A DNA stretch of 64,000 nt from contig CM070911.1 in assembly GCA_036417435.1 (NCBI GenBank), forward strand, positions 248,001-312,000, given 5' to 3'. Shown here in pieces: positions 36,350 to 46,190 of this stretch. Each line of letters starts with the position of its first letter. The first letter of the stretch is position 1. A model generated the notes under the pieces. That model made no database searches. It saw only the letters and a list, made by a program, of their open reading frames with translations, and had not been told where the DNA came from. A program made the translations under genes and the position numbers. Source of the DNA: Inia geoffrensis. Its lineage: Eukaryota; Chordata; Mammalia; Artiodactyla; Iniidae.

Positions 36350-36719
36350 CCTATATTGACTAGATGTTTGTGTCCCCTTAAAATTCATGTGTTGAAATCT
36401 GAGCCCCAGTGTGGCTTGTATTTGGAGATGGGGCCTTTCAAGTTGTTTAGGTCATGAGGGTGGAGCCCTTGTGATGGGATTGGTGCCATGATAAGAGAGG
36501 TGTAGACCTGGGATCTCCCCCTTTGCTCTCTGTCGCGTTCAGACTCAGCAAGAAACTTCCATCTGCAGACCAGGAGGAGGGTCCCCACCAGACTCGGGAC
36601 AGATCTGCCAGCACCTTCATCTTAGACTTTCAGCAACCAGAATTGTGAGAAATAAACTTCTGTTGTTTTAAGTGGCCCAGTCTGTGTCAATTTGTTATAG
36701 CAGCCTGCACTGATTAACA
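36350..36719 (+). mobile_element. MLT1-type (MaLR) solo LTR
   Basis: The sense order of an MLT1 LTR is clear: 'gatgtttgtgtccccttaaaattcatgtgttgaaatctgagccccagtgtgg' (36363), 'ggagatggggcctttcaag' (36424), 'aggtcatgagggtggagcccttgtgatgggattggtgcc' (36450), 'cagcaccttcatcttagactttcagcaaccagaattgtgagaaataaacttctgttgttttaag' (36610) and 'ttgttatagcagcctgcactgattaaca' (36692). It is LTR only and diverged. The 5' boundary is approximate. Confidence 0.85.
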
Positions 36720-37290
36720 AAAGGCTCTTGTTAGAAGCTACAACATTTAACTAACAGGAGTTAAAAAATAGAAAACATAAATAAAGCATCAAAGGACTAA
36801 TATAAGAAAAATTTCTAAAACTTAAGGACAGGAAATTCCAGATTGAAGGCACCCACTGACTGTTCAGGTCAAAAGGTGGGACAAATCATGACACCAAGAC
36901 TCATCACGGCAAAGTTCCAGAAATATTATAAGAAATGACATCAAAACATCTTATTACAATATTGAGGTAAATACTACAAGAAACTGCTAAAATGTTGAAA
37001 GTGGATACTTCTGGAAAGTAGTTCACTGGGACAGGCAGAAGTGATTCAGAGGGAAACTTTTTCTGTATGAGCTCTGCTTTTGGCCTTTTCTGTTGACCAT
37101 GCTTATAGATTATTAAGATAAAAATAAACAGACATTGAGTTGTAAGAGAGTATTTGACATTTGCTCACATAATCTCTGCTGTCCCAACTGCTCTCTGTAT
37201 GTGCAGATGAGAATTTACAACCTTCAAGTTGGACTCAGGTGATTCGGTATCACTCTGTCATCTACCCATGTGAGAGCTAACCCTAGACAT
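36720..37290. other. AT-rich non-coding DNA
   Basis: No gene or named repeat recognised between the LTR and the minisatellite. Confidence 0.45.
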
Positions 37291-37740
37291 GTGCCGACAG
37301 GGGCAGACAGATGAAGACAGGTGCAGACAGGGGCAGACAGGTGCAGACAGATGAAGACAGGTGCAGACAGATGTAGACAGGGGCAGACAGATGAAGACAG
37401 GGGCAGACAGATGCAGACAGATGAAGACAGGTGCAGACAGATGTAGACAGGGGCAGACAGGAGCAGACAGATGAAGACAGGGGCAGACAGATGAAGACAG
37501 GGGCAGATAGGTGCAGACAGGTGCAGACAGATGCAGACAGGTGCAGACAGATGCATATAGGGGCAGACAGATGAAGACAGGAGAAGATAGGTGCAGACAG
37601 GTGCAGACAGATGCAGACAGGGGCAGACAGATGTGACAGCTGCAGACAGGAGCATACAGGGGCAGACAGTGGCAGACAGTTGAATACAGGGGCAGACAGA
37701 TGTAGACTGGTGCAGACAAAGTCAGACAGGTGTGTCAGAC
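37291..37740. repeat. Minisatellite with a 10-bp unit (about 45 copies)
   Basis: The array is built from gtgcagacag, gggcagacag and atgaagacag/atgtagacag variants in near-perfect 10-bp register, decaying after about 37620 where a 9-bp unit (atgtgacag) shifts the register. The variants occur in short higher-order patterns, such as two to three units repeating together. Because the period is 10 (not a multiple of 3), one missing stop opens all frames. Two overlapping minus-strand frames of about 143 and 153 codons cross it, with cysteine/leucine/serine-rich cyclic peptides. I judge these non-coding. Confidence 0.95.
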
Positions 37741-39729
37741 ATCTTCCCCCAACCCTGCCAGGGCCTATCTGCTAGACTCCACATGTTCCAGGTACTTTCT
37801 GCTGTCACCCTCGGGGGTCTCTCTCTCCCTACTGACCATGACATGGTGCTGGTGATGGAACTGTAGCTCTCGACTAGTAAACTCTGTTGCCAGAGCAGCA
37901 TGTACGTGGGGCCCCATTTCATCATCAAGCCAAGACCACCCTGGCTGACAGTCAGTCTGCATTTAGCCTGTGTGCTTCCTCTTTCCCAGGGCAGCTTGGA
38001 TTGGATGGCTTGGCCTTTAGAAAGTGTGGAGAATTGTATCACTGTGCCCCCAGACTTGCCACCCCCACTCCGTGCAGGGCTTCCCGCTGTGGGAAGGTTG
38101 TAGTTCCTGCTCAGTGTTGGCTTCGTATCACTTCTGAACAGAATCTTCAAGAGTCAGTTCATGGTCCACCATCTTCCCTATTCCCATTTCATGAGGGTGG
38201 CAACACATCGTCCTTCAGAGAAAAGAGGGCATGGAGCAGAGCTTCAGCTGGCCTAAGACACAAACTAGAGGTATGTATGTATTGTTCTGAGTCGCCGATG
38301 TTGCGGTTGCTGCAGTGTAACACAAAAGTAAGCTGACTGGCAATGTGCCTACAGATGAGTTGCCAGGCGTCACATCTGATTTTCCTGGGTAATCAAAGTA
38401 AGCCACACTTTGGGCTTTGGCCTTTATCAAAAGAATGGTAAGGAAGCCATTGATGGAGGTTAAGCTGAGGTATGACAAAATCAAGTTTATGTTTTCTGTT
38501 TAAGGAGATCATTCTGGCTGGATAGTGGAGATGGGTTTGGAATAGAGGACAAAATTGGTGTGGGGAATCTATTTTAGGAGGTTCCTGAAAATATAGGCAA
38601 GAGATGATGGTGGCTTGGAGGTGTAGGTGTAGAGAATGGAATGATGTCAAGAGACATTTAGGTGGAGAACCGGAGATGGGATTAAGACACAGGGAGGTGG
38701 TGCCCTTACCTGGAGAGGTGATGATGCATCCACAGACATGGGGGAATCTTAGAAGGAGAAGTTGGGGGTCATTGAAAAGAGGTGAAGGTCACGAGCTCTA
38801 TCGTGAGTAGCCTAAGTGTGGGGTGGACTTGCAATGTCCAAGTGGGTTACTTGGGGGTCTGGCTCTGTCTTCTTGAATATGTTTCTGCACAGGACAGGAA
38901 ACCCCACTCACAAAGGTACTAGATGTCTGCTGAGGTTCTTGGCAAGCTTGTGCTCAAGTGTCCTCTTAACACTTATTTAGCATTTATAATAATTCCAGTA
39001 TTGAATATTAACGAGTAAGCCTACTGTTTTGTTTTGTTTTTAAACCTAGACAATAAGCATGTGGCTCATCTGACGTTCATTTCTGACAAACAAGTGGAGA
39101 ATAGTCTTTTTCTTACAACCACAAGGCGGACCAGGGGTTTAAATGACTGCTCCAAAATCATAAAAGAAGTTGGCAGCAGCGTTAGAGTGGGCAGTTAGTC
39201 ATCCGGGGCGGTGCTGGTCCATTAGGCGCCAGTGTTTTCACTGTATCAGTTTGCAGCAAATTCAATATGGCGGAGGGCAGCCATGGTGTGTTGTGTCCTG
39301 TGGGGGAGGGGGTGGGGGTCTCCTCAACTGCTCCTAGAGCCACAGCAGTGGGATCTTGTTAACAAAGCAGAGATAGTGATCCAGACATAGACCAGCCCAG
39401 AATCATTAATCAAAAACAAGATACGTAACCTAAAACTTCCGGCCTGAATTTTTCTGTAACCTCTGAAGTGGTGACAGTAGACGAACATGATGTTAGATAA
39501 TCTCCCTTGGATGAAGGACACACCTTAGAGACTAAACAAATAAAAAACAGGACAGAAATAAATCACCTTAAAGGAATATGAAGAAATAAGTGAACTGAAC
39601 ACTATTTGCTCATGAAACTAATGAGCTGAAATATCACATTATGTCCTAGTTACGCTTCTGCGTTGTAGCAATACAAGCACATTCCTGTCTATCCACCCAG
39701 CCCTCATGCGGGCCTTAACTTATGCTACA
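37741..39729. other. Non-coding DNA, probably including an old LTR scrap
   Basis: No gene recognised. 38275-38340 ('tattgttctgagtcgccgatgttgcggttgctgcagtgtaacacaaaagtaagctgactgg') resembles the 3' end of an old ERVL/MaLR-type LTR, but I cannot assign it. 38590-38790 is purine-rich. Frames of 65-149 codons on both strands show no motifs. Confidence 0.4.
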
Positions 39730-40368
39730 TTCTAAGGCAGGGGTCCCCAACCCCTAGGCCGTGGACTGGTACTGGTCCATGGCCTGTTAGGAACCAGGCT
39801 GCACAGCAGATGGTGAGCGGCGGGCGAGTGAGCGAGGCTCCATCTGTATTTGCAGCCGCTCCCCATCGCTCGCATGACCTCCTGAGCGCCGCCTCCTGTA
39901 GATCATCAGGCATTAGATTCTCATAGGAGCACGAACCCTACTGTGAACTGCACATGTGAGGGATCTAGGTTGCGTGTTCCTTTTGAGAATCTGATGCCTG
40001 ATGATCTGAGGAGGAGCTGAGGAGGTGATGCTGGCACTGGGGAGCGGCTGCAGACACAGATTATCAGCAGCAGAGAGATTTGACTACACAGAGACCATCA
40101 TAAGTCAATTGCTTGCAGACTCATATCAAAACCCTATCAGTGAGTGGCAAGTGAAAACAAGCTCAGGGCTCCCACTGATTCTGCATTATGATGAGTTGTA
40201 TAGTAATTTCATTATATATTACAGTGTAATGATAACAGAAATAAAGTGCACAATAAATACTCTTGAATCATCCCCAAACCATCCCCACTTCCTGGGTACG
40301 TGGAAAAACTGTCTTCTACAAAATTGGTCCCTGGTGTCAAAACGGTTGGGGACTCTGCTGTTCTGAGG
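39730..40368 (+). mobile_element. Charlie3/MER1-type hAT non-autonomous element (0.62 kb) with 8-bp target duplication
   Basis: The element is 39738-40360. It begins caggggtccccaacccctag and ends with ggttggggactctgctg, forming short inverted ends. The flanking 8 bp are ttctaagg (39730-39737) and ttctgagg (40361-40368), 7 of 8 identical, as expected of hAT insertion. Its first ~417 bp and last ~206 bp match the ends of the 2.2-kb copy at 61301-63499. The middle ~1.57 kb, including the transposase part, is missing, and the junction is near 40154-40157. A frame of about 113 codons (40025-40366) is a remnant spanning the junction and is not a gene. A long palindrome occupies 39842-40061. Confidence 0.9.
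39842..40061. repeat. Long imperfect palindrome inside the short Charlie element
   Basis: The arms are roughly 39842-39934 and 39972-40061. Landmark pairs are tgcagccgctcccca with tggggagcggctgca, and gatcatcaggcattagattc with gaatctgatgcctgatgatc. The same palindrome occurs in the 2.2-kb copy (about 61402-61627), so it is a family trait. It could form a long hairpin as RNA or in single-stranded DNA. Confidence 0.85.
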
Positions 40369-42159
40369 TCTCCTACAGCCTTTCTCATCCCTTACCTGGT
40401 TGTCTACATTCTCTCCAACTTTTGTGACGTGGTCCCCAAACTGGCCAACCTGAAACAAGGTTTCCCTTCCTCCAAGAAATAGCCAGGGTCTTGTGTCCTC
40501 CCTCAAAAGTCCAGCTGTCCTGGATACCACTCTGAACCCCATGCCTGAGCAGCCTGGGATTCTGAGTTCCACATAACGATCTTTCCTAAGTGTTGCTGAA
40601 GGCTAGTCGCTCCTTGGAAGATTACTGCTTTCCATAGTATATTTGCTTAACTAAATGGAGAATTTTCTCCTCAGGGATATGGATTCTGACTGAGATGTTT
40701 ACTTTAATTATAAGCTTTGCAGCAAAGAGAATAGAATGTTTTTCTTCTTCAAGGTTGGTGTTCTTGCTTTGGTTGGTCAACAGTCTCAGCTGGTTCTCTT
40801 CAGCTCTGTTTCCCTACGTGGATTCCTTGCAGATGGACATGGAAAGCTATTTACAAGAGCGGCCGCATTTGGAAAACAAAGAGTTGCTATAGGAAGAAGA
40901 AAGACACCATGTTTATACTGGGTTACTCATATAAGCTGATCCTGAGATTTTTGAAAATAGCAGACTATTTATTCTCTCCGAGCATTAATTAATATTTTTC
41001 ACACAGATATCTATTCTGCTCAATGCATTCTGAAGTTTAATTATGAAATCCTAACAAACCAAATTGTGCATTTTTCACATGCTAAAGGACCACACACTCA
41101 CTAAAGCTTAAGAAGAATCAGTTTACTGTGGATTCCAGCCAATATTATGGAGTTCTGTTGTCCAAGAATACACTTTCGAAAGATGAGGTTAGATATATTA
41201 GTGTTGTTTTGGCTGAGATTTCATTAAGCGAGAGGGCTCTCATAGTTTTCTTAGACCGGGCAAATTTTATTAGGCCAAATTATTTTTAGGTAAATCTATG
41301 GAATCTTTCCAATTTGTTACATGTCCTAAAATCTTGGAGTTCTGAAGTTTTGTTTTGTTTTCCTTTTTTAAAATTCTCTCTTTCTCTCTCCCTGTCTCTT
41401 TCTCTGACGTTATTCAAGGTAAAATTGTGTCTTGGTTTCACGTGTGTCTGATGACAGAGGACAGTCAGGATGTGCTCAGAAAGTTAAGTACAGGTTACAC
41501 AGAGAAGTTCCTACGACCCCCGAGCCCTCCCCTCATGCGATGCTGTCTCCTGGGCGCCGTGCTTCTGTGATCGATTGTTGGGCTCACCGATGAGCTACCT
41601 ACACACTTGGCAGCTACTGGACATCTTCTCAGAGAACAAATGACAGTCGAATATCCAGTGTTCATGTGTTCAGTGGTTCCTTCCTTCTCTCACGGACAAG
41701 GCTTCATCTGGTGCAGGTGAAGGGACGGCCACAGAGCCGAGTGTCAAGGCTCCAGCCACACGCACCAGCTTCCAGGGCTGGGTTCACGATGCATTTCTCT
41801 AAGTTCCAAACTAGGGTCTTCTCGGGGCTTAAGGGCAGCATGTGAAAAATCTCCATATCCTGTTTTCAATCCCCTGAGCTATAAACTCCCCAAGAAAAGA
41901 AAATCTTTTCTAAAGAGACTGGCTTGCTTTCAAGCTTATAAAAACCAGCCAGAGGGCCCAGGCTAAGTTTAGACAACTAAAAATAAAGCGAAAACTTGGT
42001 TTTAAGAAATATTATTATTATTTTAAAAGCCATTTTTGAAATGTACTTATACAGTGGTACAAAATCAGATTAATAACATTTCTTTGTTATGATGAAAATA
42101 AGTCTGTTTTGGGCTCAGATAAAATGAAGAGCTTCTGTAATGAATGCTGCTTTTTTTTC
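40369..42159. other. Non-coding, apparently low-copy DNA
   Basis: No exon or named repeat recognised. AT-rich stretches lie near 40960-41350. Open frames are short and without motifs. Confidence 0.45.
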
Positions 42160-42459
42160 CTCTTAAAAACCAAATGTGCAAATACTGTCTGATTCCACTT
42201 ACATGAGGCATTTAGAGTCGTCAAAACCATAGAGACAGAGGTGTCACGGCAGGTGCCGGGGCCGGGGGAGGGAAGCGAGAGTCAGTGTTCCAGGCACAGA
42301 GCTTCAGTTTTACGAGATGAGAAGCTTCCTGGGGATGGCAGAGGCGGGTGCACAACCATGTGAATGTACTTAATGCCACTGAGTGTGCCCTTAAAATGGC
42401 CAAGGTGCACGTTCTATGTTATGTGCATTTTACACAATACAAAAAAAAAAAAAAAAAAA
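42160..42459 (+). mobile_element. LINE-1 3' UTR end with poly-A
   Basis: The segment runs from 'aaatactgtctgattccacttacatgaggcatttagagtcgtcaaaaccatagagacag' (42180) through 'gatgagaagcttcctggggatggcagaggcgggtgcacaaccatgtgaatgtacttaatgccactgag' to 'gtgcattttacacaatac'. It closes with about 18 A's (42441-42459). This is a standard old L1 3' end, 5'-truncated. Confidence 0.82.
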
Positions 42460-42949
42460 GGCAAAACAAAGACCGAATGCACACGATCTTTTGGAGAGAT
42501 AAAAATTATAACCATGAACTTTGTTCATCATCTTCAACCTGCTTGTCATTTACTTCTTAGAAATCACATATTCCCTTAAAAAACTTGATCTTTTATGGTA
42601 CGTCCATGCATCATCAGACATATATACTTTGATGAATGGTGTATCTCTGATGTAGATATGTATAGATTTACTTATTGGCATTTGGCTTTCTTTGAAATAT
42701 TATACTTTTTAACATACACTGACAACAGAAAGAATGAGAAATGATCCTGAAGAATGGCAACTCTGGTCCCACCCTTCTTTTCTACTTTCATGGAATAAAT
42801 ATCAAACTTTCACGGCAACTGGACGACTGAGGTATCTCCGCGGTAGTCAGAACACAAATGTAACTGTTCCCCAATCTCTCTAAGCAGGAAGATTCTTAGC
42901 AGAACCTAATGAGGGATAATTTGGTCATTTTATAAAGTGGGTTTTATAC
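42460..42949. other. AT-rich non-coding DNA
   Basis: No gene or named repeat recognised between the L1 poly-A and the CpG island. Confidence 0.45.
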
Positions 42950-43790
42950 ATTTCAGCGAATTCCAGGAGTGCAGGGCTTGTCCGGCTCCGCGGAGACAGA
43001 GGTGAGCAAGCCTTTCCCAGCGGAGGCGCTCGCTGGGCCCACACGTGGAAGCTCGGCCGCGGGTCCTCGTCCCTCTGGCGGCCGGAGCCCGGGGGGCAGG
43101 GCCGAGGGTGGCAGGACCGGCCGCCCTGGTGCCGGCAGCGTCCCAGCGCGGAAGGGTCCCAGCCCAGGCTCGGCGGCCGTCGGGTCCTGAGAGCTGCGTT
43201 TACCCCGGAGCCGGGGGCTCTTCGACGGCGGAACTCCGACCGCCTCACTGCTTCCGCTCGCAGGCCAACGTGCCTCGACCCGCGAACGGTTCCGCGCGCT
43301 CCGCGCGCGTTGGGGGATTCGGGCCACACCCAGAACGGGGCACCGCAGGTCTTCCTGTCGCATCTTTCTTACGGCGACAGCGCGAGGCTTGGCGCCCGCC
43401 CATGGCCCAGCCGCGGGCGTGCTCACGTTCTGAGGCGTCCGACGCAGTGGCTAAAGCGGAGGCTCGCGGAGCCATCGCAGCACAACACACGCCGACGGAA
43501 GGACGGCACCCCCGCCGGCCGGTCTGGGACCCTCGGGGAAAGGCCCCTTCACAACTGCTGGACCCTAGAATCCGGCAGAGTGGGAAAACCGAGTGGACCG
43601 AGGCGCCCCTGCCGAGGGCCCCCCAGCTCTGCTCACGAGCTTCCAGAAGCTCAGGCTTGCGGCCCGACGGGGACGCAGCCCTCGGCGTCCGAGCGGCCGT
43701 GAGACGCGCACCCGAGCCAGCAGGCACCCTCCGGAGACTGTCACGCGGACACGCAGGTGCACGCGTGGGCCTGGCAGCCACTGCAGCGTT
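42950..43790. promoter_or_regulatory. CpG island (best candidate promoter in the window)
   Basis: CpG density is very high: about 9 in 43021-43080 and 12 in 43261-43320 by eye, including the runs gcgcgctccgcgcgcg. It rises sharply from AT-rich DNA at 42940 and falls off at about 43790. Retention of so many CpGs suggests it is unmethylated in the germ line. Open frames occur on both strands (the + strand 43045-43794 is 249 codons, the minus strand 43245-43781 is 178 codons). They are rich in alanine, arginine, proline and glycine and show no recognisable domain, so I do not call a CDS. No TATA box is evident. Whether a transcript starts here, and in which direction, cannot be told from sequence alone. 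Confidence 0.7.
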
Positions 43791-46025
43791 CTGATATCGA
43801 TTTTTAGCAGTTTCCTGTAAATTATAAAATATAAAGGTGGATGTAAGACAAAATCATCCAGGATCGTTAGTGGAACTCGGCGTTTCCAAAGTCTCTGTGG
43901 CCCTGGGCTTAGCCGTGCTCGTGGCACGTGAACTCCCAGGACAGCTGCACAGTTAGAAGCTTCTGGAAGCACCTCGATCTGGTGCAGGGAACAGCCTGGG
44001 CCTCAGAGGCTCTGAAACCAGGAGACTTTCTCAGGGGTTCCTTCAAACAGACCCTAAATGTGACGGGAGATGAGGTGTTTCGTCCCATCGTCCGTTTTAT
44101 GTTTGCATTTACAAACCAAGCCCCGGGACTCCTACACAACCTACACAGGTCATGGGTCAGTAAGGATTTGAACCAAAGCTCCGTTCAGCACTGAAGCCCG
44201 CATGTTTCCTGCCAGCCACCGCTGCTTTCCAGAGCGAGGCGTTAATTAAAACACAGAACGATGACTGATTAAGGCCCTGGGAAGTGACCGGAAACCACCC
44301 AGAGATGGGAAATACCCACCTGTAGGATTCGGGGGTGGGTGAGAGACCCCAAGCATGACCCTGCAACAGAAAAACAATGTATGAAAAAATAATTACGAAA
44401 ACTGACAGCTGTGCAGTAATGAAGGAGGGAGAACCTCTCAGGGCAGCGGTGAGCGCGGCCGGGAGGTGGGGCTAAATCACAGGTATTTTGCTCCATGAAG
44501 TCCTGATAGGGACGTGATGGCCGAGGCTCCCTGACCCTCGGGAGGAGATGAGCCGAGGCCGCTCCCCTCGCCTGACCTGCCTGGGGTGCGTGGTGGGCAG
44601 CCCTCACCCCTGCCGGGCACGGAGTCCTGGAACCTCCCTCGGAGCTGAGACCGTGTAGCAGCGCTTTCCTCGGTGCCCTTCGCTGTGAGAAGAGAGCACC
44701 GCCTGTCTTGGCTTTGCGTTCATCCAGTTTTCCTCCTCAGCTTTTTCTCCTCCCTGACAGTGTCTTCCCCTGTAATTTAATGGAGCTGAAGACGCTCTTG
44801 GCATTTGATAAACACTGACTGCAAGTCTAATATGTGAGACTGTGTTGAAAATACTTGAACACATTCACACACACTCGTCCATTCTTCTGAAAGACAGTTT
44901 GACCCTTTTGCTAATAAAATTCATGTCATTTGTTCTGCTGACAATTGTCTCTTCAAACAGCTGACTCCTGGGGGACCTGCGTGGCGTCTGCAAGGCTGGG
45001 CGGGGGAGCCGGGCCCACAAGGAGCAGCCAGGCTCTGCTCGGCCAGGCGGGCGCCCCAGGCCCTGCCTGCAGAGGCCACCCTCAGCATCAGGACAGAAAA
45101 GGCAGTGGCTTCTGAGTTTCTCCCTTTCCTTCCCTCAGATCTGCCTTTTTCCTGGTGCCCGTGGCCTTCCCTGGGTAGGTGGGTCCCTGCATCACTTCCC
45201 CAGCTCTCTCTATCCATCACTTCGTACGTTAGGAGAGCTTAAGGGGTTAGAAAAATACATGCATGTATAGATTTGTGTGTATATGTACGTGTATGTGTGT
45301 TTATATACAAGCACAGATTTATTTATCCTCTCACACCTCAACTTTTAAAAATATTGTCAGCAGATTTACAAATACCTCACTGTTAGTCAAAATCCGATAA
45401 TGCCTCTCCCTTTATTTTGCATTTCTGCTCTAACAGTTCTCATCTTCCCCGAGGCAAATGGCTCTTTCTGTCTGATGGGGGGAGAGATCCCATATACAAG
45501 AAAGAGAAAGAGGAAAGCACATTAGTGTAATTATACTTTTAAATGATCTCTTTTGCACCAATATTTGCCTTATTTGTTCATGATCATGAGAAATTTGTTG
45601 GGAATGGAATAAATTAGAGCATGAGGAAAAGAGCTAACATTCCAATGCGCGCTACATGTGCAGAAGACACAGGTGACCAGCAGCCTTCCAGGCTGCTCTG
45701 CAGACCTGGATGCCTGCAGCTGCCCTGCAAGCCTGGGCTTTGCCATCTGTGGGCAGAGTTGCCCTGAGCGAGGCCAGGTCGGCAATAGCGTGGGCTGAGT
45801 TCTTCCTGCGTCTGCCCGAGGAGGGTGACCGTGGGGGTCTGGGCACCAGCTCTGGGGACGGGAGCCCTGGACACGTTTAATATCGGGCCCCCTTCACAGA
45901 GCGCCCTGGTGTCGGCCCAGAGCTAATGTTAAGGACAGACCTAAATGTCAGTCCTTTTATCTGAAGCCTCTTGGATTCTTTTCTGCACAGTCCTTTTATT
46001 TTTCTTCTTCTTTCTGATTGCTTTT
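43791..46025. other. Non-coding DNA flanking the CpG island
   Basis: Mixed composition. 43930-44200 has a few open codons in a row without motifs, 44500-45200 is GC-rich, and 45255-45315 is an irregular TG/TA-rich run. No exon was recognised that would pair with a promoter at the CpG island. Confidence 0.45.
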
Positions 46026-46190
46026 TTTAAAATTTGTTTTATTTAAGTCTAGTTGATTTACAATGTTGTGCTAATCTCTGCTGTACAGAAAAGTGACTCA
46101 GTTATACACTATATACATTATTTTTCATATTCTTGCCTATTATGGTTTGTCACAGGATATTGAATATAGCTCCTCGTGCACAGTTCTTTT
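46026..46190 (-). mobile_element. LINE-1 3' end, antisense, 5'-truncated
   Basis: The + strand reads 'ttatttaagtctagttgatttacaatgttgtgctaatctctgctgtacagaaaagtgactcagttatac' (46040-46107) and 'tcttgcctattatggtttgtcacaggatattgaatatagctcc' (46130-46173). This is the complement of the cetartiodactyl L1 3' UTR, also seen in sense at 820-960. A T-rich stretch at 46022-46045 is the complement of its tail. Confidence 0.85.

Noticed and set aside
37224..37719. Two long overlapping minus-strand frames with cysteine/leucine/serine-rich repeats
   Set aside because: They are translations of a 10-bp minisatellite. The period makes several frames open at once with the same cyclic peptide, and there is no flanking exon structure.
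37291..37740. CRISPR-like array
   Set aside because: The unit is 10 bp with no spacers, and the genome is mammalian. It is a minisatellite.
43045..43794. 249-codon open frame in the CpG island
   Set aside because: Overlapping long frames exist on both strands, composition is that of GC-rich random DNA, and no domain is recognised. I kept the CpG island as a regulatory call only.
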